NCBI RefSeq assembly: GCF_030160395.1
Contig: NZ_BSOG01000001.1
Span: 276,117 to 340,116 of the forward strand
From: Chitinimonas prasina
GTDB lineage: Bacteria; Pseudomonadota; Gammaproteobacteria; Burkholderiales; Chitinimonadaceae
Direction of reading: 5' to 3'
Length of the DNA stretch: 64,000 bases
The position numbers and the translations under genes were made by a program. Every line of letters begins with the position of its first letter. Position 1 is the stretch's first letter. The notes beneath the pieces are model-generated. The model was given only the letters and a program-made list of their open reading frames with translations, searched no databases and was not told the origin of the DNA. Below are positions 37,539 through 48,903 of the stretch, piece after piece.

Positions 37539-38714
37539 ATGCCTATCCTAGACATAGACGTGGTCGTCATCGGCGCAGGTGCTGCCGGCATGATGGCAGC
37601 AGCCAGCGCAAGCCAGCGTGGACGCGGTGTTGCGCTGGTCGACCATAGCGAGCGCTTGGCCGAGAAGATTCGCATCTCGGGCGGTGGGCGTTGTAATTTC
37701 ACCAATATTCACTGTGCGCCCGACCGCTATCTGTCGCGAAATCCCCACTACTGCAAGTCGGCACTGGCCCAGTACAGCCAGCAGGATTTCATCGACCTGG
37801 TCAATCGCTACGGCATAGACTGGCATGAGAAGAAACTCGGCCAACTCTTTTGCGACCACTCTGCCCAGGACATCATCAACCTGCTGAAGAGCGAGTGCGA
37901 CCTGGTGGGTATCGAATGGCGCATGGGTACCCAGGTTCTCGGCGTCAGCCAGACCGATACCGGCTTCCTGGTGGAGACCAGCCGCGAAACCTGGCGCTGC
38001 CAGAGCTTGGTCATCGCCTCAGGCGGGCTATCCATCCCCCCCATCGGTGCTACCGGCCTGGGCTACGAGATCGCCAAGCAGTTTGACCTGCCCATCACGC
38101 CGCTGGCTGCAGGCCTGGTGCCACTCACCTTCGAACCCAAGGATCTGTATGGTGAGTTGGCCGGGGTATCACTGGATTGCGACGCCCACGGTGGCGAGGG
38201 CCCGCATTTCCGCGAAAACGTGCTGTTTACCCATCGAGGGGTATCGGGGCCTGCCATATTGCAGATTTCATCGTACTGGGCACCCGGCCGGGAAATCACC
38301 CTGGACCTGCTGCCAGGCCGTGACGTCGCCCAGTTGTTCGAGGACGCCAAGCGCTCCGATGCCCTACTGCCCAACATCCTGGCCGACTGGCTGCCCAAGC
38401 GCTTTGCCCAGGCCTTCTGCGCCGCCCATGTGACCATCAAGCCCATGAAGCAGTACACCCCGGCCGAACTGGCGCTGCTGGCCAGCCATCTGCATGGCTG
38501 GCGGGTCAAGCCCAGCGGTAGCGAGGGCTACAAGAAGGCCGAAGTGACACGGGGCGGTGTGGATACCGACGCGCTCTCGTCCAAGACCATGATGGCGCGC
38601 AAGATACCGGGCCTGTTCTTTGTGGGCGAGGTGGTGGACGTAACGGGCTGGCTGGGCGGCTATAATTTCCAATGGGCCTGGTCATCGGGCTGGGTAGCCG
38701 GCCAGAACGCCTAG
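37539..38714 (+). CDS. BaiN/RdsA family NAD(P)/FAD-dependent oxidoreductase (HI0933/YhiN-like)
   Basis: A 391-residue flavoprotein. The N-terminal dinucleotide fold 'DVVVIGAGAAGMMAA' is followed by 'ISGGGRCNFTNIH' and, near the C-terminus, 'VTRGGVDTDALSSKTM' and 'LFFVGEVVDVTGWLGGYNFQWAWSSG'. These are hallmarks of the HI0933-like family. Its physiological substrate is unknown in most bacteria. ATG 37539 gives the normal N-terminus though no clear ribosome binding site precedes it. Confidence 0.93.
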   Translation: MPILDIDVVVIGAGAAGMMAAASASQRGRGVALVDHSERLAEKIRISGGGRCNFTNIHCAPDRYLSRNPHYCKSALAQYSQQDFIDLVNRYGIDWHEKKLGQLFCDHSAQDIINLLKSECDLVGIEWRMGTQVLGVSQTDTGFLVETSRETWRCQSLVIASGGLSIPPIGATGLGYEIAKQFDLPITPLAAGLVPLTFEPKDLYGELAGVSLDCDAHGGEGPHFRENVLFTHRGVSGPAILQISSYWAPGREITLDLLPGRDVAQLFEDAKRSDALLPNILADWLPKRFAQAFCAAHVTIKPMKQYTPAELALLASHLHGWRVKPSGSEGYKKAEVTRGGVDTDALSSKTMMARKIPGLFFVGEVVDVTGWLGGYNFQWAWSSGWVAGQNA

Positions 38715-38775
38715 TACGCCACAGTGCCGAGGCCAGTAGCATCCATGCGTCCTGCACTGCCTAAACGATGGGCTC

Positions 38776-39852
38776 TTATTGCTCGAACAACTCCCCCTGC
38801 GGCCTGGCCTTGGCCTGTAACAACTTGCGTACCGGCGTAGGGATACCGGCCTTCAGTGCCTCGCTACGGCGCAACCACGCCAGATCAGCATCGGCCCCCC
38901 TGTGCTGCTCGGCCGTCACCCGTAAGCGCAGCGGGGTAATGGTCAGGCGGAAGTGGGTAAAGGTATGCACCAGAGCGGGTAGCGTCTCGGCCAGTGCCAC
39001 ATCCAAGCCGAAACGCTGCCGGCATAGCAACTGCACCTCGGCTGCCGAGGCCGCTTCCGGCAGGCTCCACAAGCCGCCCCAGATACCGGTAGGCGGGCGC
39101 CGCTCCAGCAGCAAACGCCCTTCGTGTTCCAGCAGCAGCATGACAGTCTGGCGCTCGGGTATGGCCTTGCGCGGCTTGCGGGTGGGCAACTCCGCCTGGC
39201 GCCCCTCGATATGTGCGCGACAGTCCTCCCGCAAAGGGCAGGCCTGGCAGCGTGGTTTGCTACGGGTGCAGAGGGTCGCGCCCAGGTCCATCATGCCCTG
39301 GGTATAGGCCGGCATATCTGCGGCATGCTCCGGCAGCAGCGCCTCGGCCAGGGCCCATAGCTGCTGCTCCACCTTCTTCTCGCCAGGAAATCCCGCCACG
39401 CCTGCCCAGCGGGCGAGTACCCGTTTGACGTTGCCATCGAGTATGGGACTACGCTCGGCAAAGCAAAATCCGGCAATGGCCGCTGCGGTGGAACGCCCCA
39501 CGCCGGGCAGCGTCTCCATCTCTGCCGCCGTGGCCGGGAAGCTACCGGCAAACGCACTCATCACCTTGCCAGCCGCTGCATGCAGATTGCGCGCGCGGGT
39601 GTAGTAGCCCAGCCCTGCCCAATGGGCCAGCACCTCATCCAGCGGTGCCGCTGCCAGGCTGGCTACGTCAGGGAAGGACTCGGTAAAGCGCTGGTAATAG
39701 GGAATCACCATCGCAACCTGTGTCTGTTGCAGCATGATCTCGGACAGCCAGACCCGATAAGGGTCGGCCACCTGCCAGGGCAGATCATGGCGACCGTGGC
39801 TGCGCTGCCAGCGGGTCAAGCGTTCGGCAAAGGGTAGGAGCTCTAGGGGCAT
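38776..39852 (-). CDS. mutY: A/G-specific adenine DNA glycosylase
   Basis: A 358-residue base excision repair enzyme that removes adenine opposite 8-oxoguanine. Catalytic Glu38 is in SEIMLQQTQV, the helix-hairpin-helix is 'LPGVGRSTAAAI', and the catalytic Asp139 is in 'ILDGNVKRVLAR'. The [4Fe-4S] cluster ligands are C195, C202, C205 and C211, and a Nudix-like C-terminal domain follows. ATG 39852 is used; a GTG 16 codons upstream is unsupported. Divergent from the DUF3616 gene. Confidence 0.97.
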   Translation of the reverse strand: MPLELLPFAERLTRWQRSHGRHDLPWQVADPYRVWLSEIMLQQTQVAMVIPYYQRFTESFPDVASLAAAPLDEVLAHWAGLGYYTRARNLHAAAGKVMSAFAGSFPATAAEMETLPGVGRSTAAAIAGFCFAERSPILDGNVKRVLARWAGVAGFPGEKKVEQQLWALAEALLPEHAADMPAYTQGMMDLGATLCTRSKPRCQACPLREDCRAHIEGRQAELPTRKPRKAIPERQTVMLLLEHEGRLLLERRPPTGIWGGLWSLPEAASAAEVQLLCRQRFGLDVALAETLPALVHTFTHFRLTITPLRLRVTAEQHRGADADLAWLRRSEALKAGIPTPVRKLLQAKARPQGELFEQ

Positions 39853-39930
39853 GGCGGGACAAATCCGGGAAGGTCGGCTGCGTGATACGCTTGGATACAC
39901 CCCGCGTCAACCCTGTAAACGGAATGCAGC

Positions 39931-41016
39931 ATGAGCTACACCCTACACCCCAAGGCCGTCAGGCTGGAATTCTCCGCCCAGGCCATGGCCCACGACAATC
40001 TTTCCGGTGCCGTTTTCACGGGCGAGTGGCTATGGGTGGCAGGTGACGAATCCTGTGCATTAGAGCGATTGCAACTGCTGCCACGGCAAGGTGCCGAGAC
40101 ACTGCGCTTTGGCCAGTCCACCAGCTTCAGGCTGGCCGACCTGCTGGACCTGCCTGGCGATCCAGACGAAGAAGCCGACCTGGAAGGCATGGCACTGGCT
40201 GGCGGCTATCTGTGGGTGGTGGGTTCGCACGGCCTCAAGCGCAAGAGCCCCAAGCAGGGTCGTAGCCATGTCGACAATGCGCGCCGCCTGGCCAAGCTGA
40301 GCCTGGATGGCAACCGCCGCCTGCTGGCAAGGCTGCCGCTGGCCGAAGACAGCAAGGGCCGCCCCACACTGCAGCGCACCACCTCGGATGGTCGCCAGGC
40401 CGCCCGCCTGGGGGGCAATGCCCGCGACAACCAGCTGACCGATGCACTGGCGCGCGACCCACACTACGGCCCCTATCTGCACCTGCCCGGCAAGGACAAT
40501 GGCTTCGACATCGAAGGGTTGGCCGTGCTGGGCGACAGGCTGCTGCTGGGCCTGCGCGGCCCTGTATTGCGTGGCTGGGCAGGGCTGCTGGAGCTGCGTA
40601 TCGTGGCTGACGGCGACCAACTGTGCCTGGCTCCGCTGGGCGAGGACGCACCCTTGCTGCGCAAGCATTTTCTGGATCTGGAAGGGCTGGGCATACGCGA
40701 CCTGCATCTGGCAGGCGACGACCTTTACCTGCTGGCCGGCCCCACCATGGTGCTGGATGGCGAGATACGGCTCTATCGCTGGAAAGATGCCCGCAAGCAC
40801 CTGAGCAGCAACCAGGAGGCAGCGGTGTTCTGGAGCGAGTTCGAGACCTGCGCCACCCTGCCCCATGGCCGTGGCTGCAACCGTGCCGAGGCCTTCTGCG
40901 CCGTTCCCATGAGCCTCGCCCGCCGGCCCAGCTGGCTGGCGCTGTACGACGCACCAGGCAAGAACCGGCGCGAGGGAGAAGCCGCGGTATTTGGAGATCT
41001 GTTGGAGGATATCTGA
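39931..41016 (+). CDS. DUF3616 domain-containing protein
   Basis: A 361-residue protein with repeated strand patterns typical of the DUF3616 family: 'NLSGAVFTGEWLWVAGDE', 'ADLEGMALAGGYLWVVGSHGLKRK', 'GFDIEGLAVLGDRLLLGLRGPVLRG'. These suggest a beta-propeller-like fold. No signal peptide is seen. Function unknown. It starts 79 bases from mutY on the opposite strand, so they may share a regulatory region. Confidence 0.85.
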   Translation: MSYTLHPKAVRLEFSAQAMAHDNLSGAVFTGEWLWVAGDESCALERLQLLPRQGAETLRFGQSTSFRLADLLDLPGDPDEEADLEGMALAGGYLWVVGSHGLKRKSPKQGRSHVDNARRLAKLSLDGNRRLLARLPLAEDSKGRPTLQRTTSDGRQAARLGGNARDNQLTDALARDPHYGPYLHLPGKDNGFDIEGLAVLGDRLLLGLRGPVLRGWAGLLELRIVADGDQLCLAPLGEDAPLLRKHFLDLEGLGIRDLHLAGDDLYLLAGPTMVLDGEIRLYRWKDARKHLSSNQEAAVFWSEFETCATLPHGRGCNRAEAFCAVPMSLARRPSWLALYDAPGKNRREGEAAVFGDLLEDI

Positions 41017-41135
41017 GCCAGGCAGGCGACAACTGGCAGCCCCACGGGCGCCAATGCTGCACACCCCCGGCGCGCCGCCCAAGTGCGGGGATCAGCCCTC
41101 CCCCTGGCAACCCTGCCAGCCAAGCACCAAAACGA

Positions 41136-41169
41136 AAAGGGCTTACAAGCTGTTGCTTGTAAGCCCTTT
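41136..41169 (-). terminator. Intrinsic terminator of tRNA-Pro / merR-ihfA side
   Basis: A perfect 15-bp stem (AAAGGGCTTACAAGC) with a four-base loop, followed on the minus strand by a T-rich tract (TTTTCGTTTT). It lies 9 bases past the tRNA CCA end. Confidence 0.85.
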
Positions 41170-41177
41170 GGTATTAC

Positions 41178-41254
41178 TGGTCGGAGCGAGAGGATTCGAA
41201 CCTCCGACCCCTTGCACCCCATGCAAGTGCGCTACCAGGCTGCGCCACGCTCCG
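41178..41254 (-). tRNA. tRNA-Pro (GGG)
   Basis: A full 77-base cloverleaf on the minus strand. The acceptor CGGAGCG pairs with CGCTCCG, the discriminator is A and CCA is encoded. The anticodon arm is CTTGC-ATGGGGT-GCAAG giving anticodon GGG, and the T arm contains GGTTCGAATCC. It lies after merR, as in many betaproteobacteria. Confidence 0.97.
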
Positions 41255-41270
41255 ACTCGAAGGAGGCCGA

Positions 41271-41298
41271 ATTATACCGGTCTTTTTCCCTCTGGCAA
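41271..41298 (-). promoter_or_regulatory. Promoter of tRNA-Pro
   Basis: On the minus strand TTGCCA (41293-41298), a 16-base spacer and a perfect TATAAT (41271-41276) lie 17 bases upstream of the tRNA 5' end. It sits in the gap between merR and the tRNA. Confidence 0.8.
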
Positions 41299-41299
41299 G

Positions 41300-41713
41300 C
41301 TAGTTTGCAAGAAAATCTCGCAAATCTTCCAAGTCATGCCGCAGCCGGGCCAAGGAGGCCGCTGCGGCCGTCTCGGCTTCGGCCTCGTGCTCGAGGGCCG
41401 CAGCCAAGCTGGTTTCTCCGTGTTCCGCCGCATCCAGCGCCTGATGCTCCAGGCGATTGCGTGCCCCGCTGATGGTGAATCCTTCTTCATACAGCAAGGT
41501 ACGGATGCGACGAACCAACAGCACCTCATGGTGCTGGTAGTACCGCCGATTGCCGCGCCGCTTCACCGGCCGCAACTGGGTGAATTCCTGCTCCCAGTAA
41601 CGCAGCACATGTGGCTTCACCCCGCACAACTCGCTGACTTCACCTATGGTGAAGTAGCGCTTGGCGGGGATGGGCGGCAGCTCAGCTCTCGGTAACGAGC
41701 TTTCCGTCTGCAT
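41300..41713 (-). CDS. MerR family transcriptional regulator
   Basis: A 137-residue protein with an N-terminal MerR winged helix ('[25 protein letters not shown]', residues about 20-44) followed by '[30 protein letters not shown]' and a coiled C-terminal part rich in Ala/Glu. It has no metal-binding cysteines at the C-terminus. This form regularly follows ihfA in proteobacteria. Its start overlaps the ihfA coding end by 32 bases, which suggests translational coupling. Confidence 0.9.
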   Translation of the reverse strand: MQTESSLPRAELPPIPAKRYFTIGEVSELCGVKPHVLRYWEQEFTQLRPVKRRGNRRYYQHHEVLLVRRIRTLLYEEGFTISGARNRLEHQALDAAEHGETSLAAALEHEAEAETAAAASLARLRHDLEDLRDFLAN

Positions 41714-42002
41714 AGTTGTCTTCCACCATGCCCTTCAGTTTTTGGCTGGCGTGGAACGTCACCACGCGGCGGGCCGAGATGGGTATCTCTTCGCCCGTTT
41801 TAGGGTTGCGGCCAGGGCGCTGCGGCTTGTCACGCAGCTGAAAATTACCAAAACCGGACAGCTTCACACTCTCCCCGGATTCAAGCGACTGGCGGATCTC
41901 TTCGAAGAAGGCTTCCACCATGTCTTTGGCTTCACGTTTGTTCAAGCCAACCTTGTCAAATAGCAGGTCGGCGAGTTCGGCTTTAGTCAGTGTCAATGTC
42001 AT
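41682..42002 (-). CDS. ihfA: Integration host factor subunit alpha
   Basis: A 106-residue HU/IHF-fold protein. '[29 protein letters not shown]' is the IHF-alpha N-terminus and the DNA-intercalating arm '[20 protein letters not shown]' is intact. It bends DNA in partnership with IhfB, whose gene is elsewhere. It lies 30 bases after pheT, the usual arrangement. Confidence 0.97.
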   Translation of the reverse strand: MTLTLTKAELADLLFDKVGLNKREAKDMVEAFFEEIRQSLESGESVKLSGFGNFQLRDKPQRPGRNPKTGEEIPISARRVVTFHASQKLKGMVEDNYADGKLVTES

Positions 42003-42032
42003 GATTTTTGATGCGGATTTCGTCGCGAAAAC

Positions 42033-44396
42033 CTAGCTTCGGAGCTGGGCTTGGACGTGTTGTTGCAGCGCGGCGACGAGCTGGGAGACGGCGGAATCGA
42101 TGTCCGCGTCCGAAAGCGTTTTCTGAGTATCTTGCAATATCACCTTGAATGCAAGGCTCTTTTTCCCTTCCGGCACCCCGGCACCACGATAGACATCGAA
42201 GCCTTCTATGGCAGTGACATAAGGCTGCTTGGCGCTCGCCATGGCATCCAGCACCTGCTGGTACTGCACTGCGTCATCCACCACAAAAGCCAGGTCACGG
42301 CGTACCGGCTGGAACTTGGAAATCGGCTGCGACCGTATCAGGTCACGGCCGGTCAGCGCCCCCAGGTCCAATTCGAACAACACCGGCGCGGCATTCAGAT
42401 CGTAGCTTTGCACCCACTTGGGATGGAGCTCGCCCATCACGCCAATGATGGTGCCATCCAGCACGATCTGGGCACAACGACCGGGGTGGAAGGCTGGATG
42501 CTCGGCCCGCTCGAAGCGCGCCACGCGCGGTGCCAGCAGTGCCTCCACATCGGCCTTCACATCATAGAAATCCACCTTGGCCGCCTTGCTGCCCCACTGC
42601 TCGGCCAAACGCGGCCCATGAGCTAGGCCAGCTACCTTCTCTGGCTGCTGGGTCGCCTCCACACCATGGAACACCCGGGCTACCTCGAACAGGCGCACAC
42701 GCTCGTGCTTGCGATTGAGATTGGCCACCAGGGTGCTGACCAGACCGCCTATTAAGGTAGAGCGCATCACGCTCATCTGGCTGGCAATCGGGTTGAGCAG
42801 GCGCACCGGCTGCAGGTTGGCAGCGAAGTCCGCCTCCCATTTCTCTTCTACAAAGGCGTAGCTCACCACCTCTTGGTAATCGCGTGCAGCCAGCGCCTGC
42901 TTGACCAGCAAGGACGGACGCAGCTTGCCATCCTGCTTGAGCATGGCCTGGCCGGATACTGGTGGGCGAGTGGGTATCTGGTCGTAGCCGTACATGCGGG
43001 CCACTTCCTCGATCAGGTCTTCCTCGATATTGATATCGAAGCGGTAGCTGGGTGGTGTCACTGCCAGCGTCTCGCCATCGCGCGTCACCGCCAAGCCCAG
43101 CTTTTGCAGCATGGCCACGATCTCATCAGCAGCCACCGTTACCCCCAGCACCCGTGCCACCCGCGCCACCCGCAGGGTCACTGCCGGGCGCGCTGGCAGG
43201 GCAGCCAAGGTCTCGGTCACGCCGCCCGGCTGTCCACCGCAAATGGCCAGTACCAGCTCGGTGGCACGCTCCAAGGCATTGCGGCAGTTACCAAAGTCCA
43301 CGCCGCGCTCATAGCGGTGGCTGGAATCCGAGCTGAAACCCAAGCGACGGCCCTTGCCAGCAATGATTTCCGGCGCAAAGAAGGCCGATTCCAGGAACAC
43401 ATCCTGGGTCTCGCCCGCCTGCACCGAGGTGGGCATGCCGCCCATGATGCCTGCCAGTGCAACCGGGCCATTGCCATCGGCAATCACCAGCATGTCAGGC
43501 TCCAGCATCAGTTGCTTGCCGTTGAGCAGCTCAAGCTGCTCGCCCGCCTGGGCGAAGCGCACCACGATATCGCCCTGCAGCTTGGCGTTATCGAAGGCAT
43601 GCATGGGCTGGCCCAGCTCCAACAGGATGTAGTTGGTGATATCGACCAGGGCCGAGATGGAACGCAGGCCACTGCGCTCCAGCTTGCGCTTCATCCAGTC
43701 CGGCGTCGCTGCGGCAGCATTCACCCCGCGTATCACGCGGCCGGCATAGCGCGGGCAAGCCGTGGCGGCATCTAGCTTCACGCCGCGCTTGTCGTCCAGC
43801 ACCGGAGCGACTGGCTTGATGGCAACGGCCTGGTAGCTGCTGCCGGTCAGCGCTGCTACTTCACGGGCTATCCCGCTCAAGCTCAGGCAATCAGCACGAT
43901 TGGGCGTGAGCTTGAGCGTGAGGATGCGGTCGTCCAGATCGAAGTACTGGCGGAAAGACTGGCCTACCGGCGCATCGGCGGGCAATAGCAGCAAGCCATC
44001 GCTCTCCTCACTGACGCCCAGCTCCCGGGCCGAACACAGCATGCCAAAGCTCTCCACGCCACGCAGCTTGGCTTCCTTGATCTTGAAATCACCGGGCAGG
44101 TTGGCGCCCACCAGCGCGCAGGGCACCTTCACCCCCACGGCGACATTGGGCGCACCGCAGACTATCTGCAGCGGCTCGCCGCCCTGCCCCGCGTCTACCT
44201 TGCAGACGTTGAGCTTTTCGGCATTCTCGTGCTTGCGCACTTCCAGCACCTGCGCCACCACCACCTTGTCAAAAGCCGGTGCGGCGGCGTCGTTTTCTTC
44301 CACTTCCAGGCCGGCCATGGTGAGCAGTTCGGCCAGTTGGGCATTATCCAGCGCGGGGTTAACCAGCTCGCGCAGCCAGGATTCAGAGAATTTCAT
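42033..44396 (-). CDS. pheT: Phenylalanyl-tRNA synthetase beta subunit
   Basis: A 787-residue subunit. It has the N-terminal tRNA-binding (EMAP-like) domain 'VVAQVLEVRKHENAEKLNVCKVD', B3/B4 and B5 domains, a class II-like core and the C-terminal anticodon-binding FDX domain ('ISKFQPVRRDLAFVVDD'). It forms the alpha2-beta2 enzyme with PheS. ATG 44396 (MKFSESWLRELV) is the family start; the 13-codon upstream extension is rejected. It follows pheS by 88 bases. Confidence 0.97.
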   Translation of the reverse strand: MKFSESWLRELVNPALDNAQLAELLTMAGLEVEENDAAAPAFDKVVVAQVLEVRKHENAEKLNVCKVDAGQGGEPLQIVCGAPNVAVGVKVPCALVGANLPGDFKIKEAKLRGVESFGMLCSARELGVSEESDGLLLLPADAPVGQSFRQYFDLDDRILTLKLTPNRADCLSLSGIAREVAALTGSSYQAVAIKPVAPVLDDKRGVKLDAATACPRYAGRVIRGVNAAAATPDWMKRKLERSGLRSISALVDITNYILLELGQPMHAFDNAKLQGDIVVRFAQAGEQLELLNGKQLMLEPDMLVIADGNGPVALAGIMGGMPTSVQAGETQDVFLESAFFAPEIIAGKGRRLGFSSDSSHRYERGVDFGNCRNALERATELVLAICGGQPGGVTETLAALPARPAVTLRVARVARVLGVTVAADEIVAMLQKLGLAVTRDGETLAVTPPSYRFDINIEEDLIEEVARMYGYDQIPTRPPVSGQAMLKQDGKLRPSLLVKQALAARDYQEVVSYAFVEEKWEADFAANLQPVRLLNPIASQMSVMRSTLIGGLVSTLVANLNRKHERVRLFEVARVFHGVEATQQPEKVAGLAHGPRLAEQWGSKAAKVDFYDVKADVEALLAPRVARFERAEHPAFHPGRCAQIVLDGTIIGVMGELHPKWVQSYDLNAAPVLFELDLGALTGRDLIRSQPISKFQPVRRDLAFVVDDAVQYQQVLDAMASAKQPYVTAIEGFDVYRGAGVPEGKKSLAFKVILQDTQKTLSDADIDSAVSQLVAALQQHVQAQLRS

Positions 44397-44484
44397 GGCT
44401 TGATCCCTCAGTATCTTGTCGGTTGGGGCCGGCACGGCCCCGTATGCATTGCCGCCAGCCCACAGACGGGCTGGCCCAGCCGGC

Positions 44485-45952
<1,468 letters not shown>

Positions 45953-45975
45953 GGTTTATTCCTTTCCCGAGAAGA

Positions 45976-46173
45976 TTAAGCGTACGGCAACATGGCGCGC
46001 ACGGAGGCCATATTGGTCGGGTGGACCATGGTCGTGCCGCGCAGTTGGCGCTTGTTCTTGGTGGTCTTCTTGGTCAGGATGTGGCGCTTGAACGCCTTGG
46101 AGCGCTTGACGCCCCCATTACCCAACACCTTCAAACGCTTCTTGGCGCTCGATTTGGTCTTCATCTTCGGCAT
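45976..46173 (-). CDS. rpmI: 50S ribosomal protein L35
   Basis: A 65-residue ribosomal protein ([15 protein letters not shown]..., '[16 protein letters not shown]'). ATG 46173 gives the standard start; the open frame extends 12 codons upstream without homology. The ribosome binding site is ACGGAG, 6 bases before the ATG. Confidence 0.97.
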   Translation of the reverse strand: MPKMKTKSSAKKRLKVLGNGGVKRSKAFKRHILTKKTTKNKRQLRGTTMVHPTNMASVRAMLPYA

Positions 46174-46254
46174 GACGTACTCCGTTTTTGCCTTAGTTAG
46201 ATTTGGCACAGGGCGGCGCTTGCACGCACTTAATACCCAACACCACGGTTATTA

Positions 46255-46294
46255 CAACAAGGCACCCGGATTCACACCCGGGCAGGGCTTGTTG
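46255..46294 (-). promoter_or_regulatory. Structured infC-rpmI spacer (possible r-protein autoregulation element)
   Basis: In the 146-base spacer an outer 7-bp pair (CAACAAG with CTTGTTG) encloses an inner CCCGG/CCGGG pair on the same axis. In E. coli L20 controls rpmI-rplT through a folded leader; I cannot show homology here, only that a stem exists in the right place. Confidence 0.35.
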
Positions 46295-46319
46295 CCACCC
46301 TTTATCCTGCCAAGAAAGG

Positions 46320-46841
46320 TCAGACCTTCTTCTTGGGCGCCAGCATCATGATCATCTGACGGCCTTCCAGCTTGGGGAACTGCTCCACCAAAGCCAGCTC
46401 ACCCAGATCGGTTTCAATGCGCTTGAGCTGCGCCATGCCGATCTCTTGGTGGGCCATCTCGCGACCGCGGAAGCGCAGGGTGATCTTCGCCTTGTCACCC
46501 TCTTCCAGGAAGCGCGTTACATTGCGCAGCTTGACCTGGTAGTCGTTCTCGTCGGTACCCGGACGGAACTTCACTTCCTTGATCTGTACCTGCTTGACCT
46601 TGAGCTTTTGCTCATGGCGCTTCTTGCTCTCGCGGTACTTGAACTTGCCGTAGTCCATCAAGCGACAGACAGGCGGAACAGCATTCGGGGCGATCTCAAC
46701 CAGATCAACCTCGCGCTCTTCAGCCATACGCAATGCTTCGGCAAGGCTCACAATACCGAGCTGCTCGCCTTCCTCGTCGTTCAGACGCACTTCGCGGGCG
46801 GTGATTTCACCATTGATCCGCGGCTCTTTATCCTGAGCGAT
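46320..46841 (-). CDS. infC: Translation initiation factor IF-3 (predicted ATC start)
   Basis: The mature family sequence begins [19 protein letters not shown]. In frame there is no ATG or GTG ahead of it. The ATC at 46841 sits 8 bases after GGGAG, an ideal Shine-Dalgarno spacing; the TTG at 46856 overlaps that site and would place no ribosome binding site in range. Counting from ATC gives 173 residues. Non-AUG start codons on infC are known in enterobacteria (AUU) and allow IF-3 to limit its own translation, so an ATC start here is a reasoned inference. '[20 protein letters not shown]' is the IF-3 signature. Confidence 0.9.
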   Translation of the reverse strand: MAQDKEPRINGEITAREVRLNDEEGEQLGIVSLAEALRMAEEREVDLVEIAPNAVPPVCRLMDYGKFKYRESKKRHEQKLKVKQVQIKEVKFRPGTDENDYQVKLRNVTRFLEEGDKAKITLRFRGREMAHQEIGMAQLKRIETDLGELALVEQFPKLEGRQMIMMLAPKKKV

Positions 46842-46889
46842 AGCGCTTACTCCCAAGTAAAAAACGAAAACCGCGCGACCCGAACGAAA

Positions 46890-46913
46890 CGGCCCCGTAT
46901 TTCAACGGGACCG
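46890..46913 (-). terminator. Hairpin between thrS and infC
   Basis: A 9-bp stem CGGTCCCGT/ACGGGGCCG (one G-T pair) with a 6-base loop, followed by TTTCGTT on the minus strand, 6 bases after the thrS stop. It is probably a partial terminator that lowers read-through into infC. Confidence 0.55.
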
Positions 46914-46919
46914 TCGGAC

Positions 46920-48827
46920 TCAGATCTTGATCATCTCCGCATTCCAGCGCTCAACCAGCGCCGCCAGCGTCATCTGACCCAGATCTTCACCACCGCGGGA
47001 ACGCACGGCAACTAATCCAGCAGCTTTTTCCTTATCCCCAACAACCACCTGATAAGGTAGCTTCTGCAAGCTATGTTCGCGTATTTTAAAGCCTATCTTG
47101 TCACTTCTCAAGTCCGACTCGACTCTAAATCCCTGTTTTTTGAGGCTTGCCGTAATTTCAGCCGCATAATCGGCCTGGTGCTCACTGATGCTCATGACCA
47201 CCGCCTGGGTTGGCGCCAGCCAAAGCGGAAACGCACCAGCATGGTTCTCGATAAGAATACCGAGGAAACGCTCCAGCGAACCGAGTATGGCACGGTGCAA
47301 CATCACCGGCCGCTTGCGGGCACTTTCTTCCGAGCTGACATACTCGGCATCCAGGCGCTCCGGCAGCACAAAGTCCAGCTGCAGGGTGCCGCACTGCCAG
47401 GATCGGCCCAGCGCATCCTTGATGTGGTACTCCACCTTGGGGCCATAGAAGGCGCCCTCGCCCGGCAGCTCCTCCCACGCCACGCCGCAGGCCCGCAAGG
47501 CATCCCGCAGGCCATTCTCAGCCTTATCCCAAGTCTCATCCGTGCCGGCACGCTTCTCCGGCCGCAGGCTCAGCTTGACCGCCACATTGTCAAAGCCAAA
47601 GTCGCGGTAGACTGACATCGCCAGCTCATTGAACGCGCGCGACTCCTCCACGATCTGCTCTTCGGTGCAGAAGATATGCGCATCATCCTGCACAAAGCCA
47701 CGCACCCGCAGTATGCCGTGCAAGGCACCAGACGGCTCGTTACGGTGGCAGGCGCCAAACTCAGCCAGGCGCATGGGCAGGTCACGGTACGAGCGCAGGC
47801 CGCTATTAAAGATCTGCACATGGGCCGGGCAGTTCATGGGCTTCACTGCGTAGTCGCGCTTTTCCGACTCCGTGGTGAACATATTCTCGCGATAGTTTTC
47901 CCAGTGACCAGACTTCTCCCACAGCACCCTGTCCATCACCATGGGCGTGCGCACTTCCTGGTAGCCCGCAACCGACAGACGCTTGCGCATGTACTGCTCG
48001 ACCGATTGCCACAGACTCCAGCCCTTGGGATGCCAGAACACCATGCCGGGCGCCTCGTCCTGCATATGGAACAGATCCAGCTGCTTGCCCAGCTTGCGGT
48101 GGTCGCGCTTCTCGGCCTCTTCCAGCATGTGCAGGTACTGCTCCAGATCTTCCTTCTTGACCCAGGCCGTGCCATAGACACGCTGCAACATCTCGTTACG
48201 GCTGTCGCCGCGCCAGTAAGCCCCCGCCAGCTTCATCAGCTTGAACACCTTGAGCTTGCCCGTGGACGGCACATGCGGGCCACGGCACAAGTCAGTGAAC
48301 TCGCCCTCACGATACAGCGACAGCGCCTCGTTGGCCGGAATGCTCTCGATGATCTCCGCCTTGTAGTGCTCGCCTATGCTCTTGAAGTAGGCCACCGCAT
48401 CGTCGCGGCTCAGCTCGTAGCGCTCCACCGGGATATCACGCTTGGCCAGCTCGCCCATCTTCTTCTCTATGGCCTCGAGATCCTCAGGCGTAAAGGCACG
48501 CTTGTAGCTGAAGTCATAGAAGAAACCATGCTCGATGACCGGACCTATGGTCACCTGGGCATCCGGAAACAGCTCCTTCACGGCAAACGCCAGCAAGTGC
48601 GCCGTAGAGTGGCGTATCACTTCCAGCCCCTCGGCATCCTTCTCGGTGATGATGGCCAGTTGCACATCGCGATCGATCAAGTAGGAGGTATCGACCAATT
48701 TGCCGTCCACCTTGCCGGCCAGCGCGGCACGGGCCAGGCCGGCGCCTATGCTGGCGGCGACGTCAGCGACGCGCACTGCCTGATCGAAACTACGTTGCGA
48801 GCCGTCGGGAAGCGTAACGATGGGCAT
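46920..48827 (-). CDS. thrS: Threonyl-tRNA synthetase
   Basis: A 635-residue class II synthetase. It has an N-terminal TGS domain ('[15 protein letters not shown]'), the editing domain with '[20 protein letters not shown]' and 'EHGFFYDF', a catalytic core with '[13 protein letters not shown]'-type zinc Cys/His and '[13 protein letters not shown]', and a C-terminal anticodon domain. The frame is open 80 codons upstream through tRNA-Val; ATG 48827 with AAAGGTGA upstream is the start. It heads the thrS-infC-rpmI-rplT-pheST series. Confidence 0.97.
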   Translation of the reverse strand: MPIVTLPDGSQRSFDQAVRVADVAASIGAGLARAALAGKVDGKLVDTSYLIDRDVQLAIITEKDAEGLEVIRHSTAHLLAFAVKELFPDAQVTIGPVIEHGFFYDFSYKRAFTPEDLEAIEKKMGELAKRDIPVERYELSRDDAVAYFKSIGEHYKAEIIESIPANEALSLYREGEFTDLCRGPHVPSTGKLKVFKLMKLAGAYWRGDSRNEMLQRVYGTAWVKKEDLEQYLHMLEEAEKRDHRKLGKQLDLFHMQDEAPGMVFWHPKGWSLWQSVEQYMRKRLSVAGYQEVRTPMVMDRVLWEKSGHWENYRENMFTTESEKRDYAVKPMNCPAHVQIFNSGLRSYRDLPMRLAEFGACHRNEPSGALHGILRVRGFVQDDAHIFCTEEQIVEESRAFNELAMSVYRDFGFDNVAVKLSLRPEKRAGTDETWDKAENGLRDALRACGVAWEELPGEGAFYGPKVEYHIKDALGRSWQCGTLQLDFVLPERLDAEYVSSEESARKRPVMLHRAILGSLERFLGILIENHAGAFPLWLAPTQAVVMSISEHQADYAAEITASLKKQGFRVESDLRSDKIGFKIREHSLQKLPYQVVVGDKEKAAGLVAVRSRGGEDLGQMTLAALVERWNAEMIKI

Positions 48828-48903
48828 TTCATTCACCTTTGCGGTTGAGGTTGCCGGTTGGCCTTTCAGCCAGTTGACGATGCATATGCGTAGAGTAAGG
48901 ACG

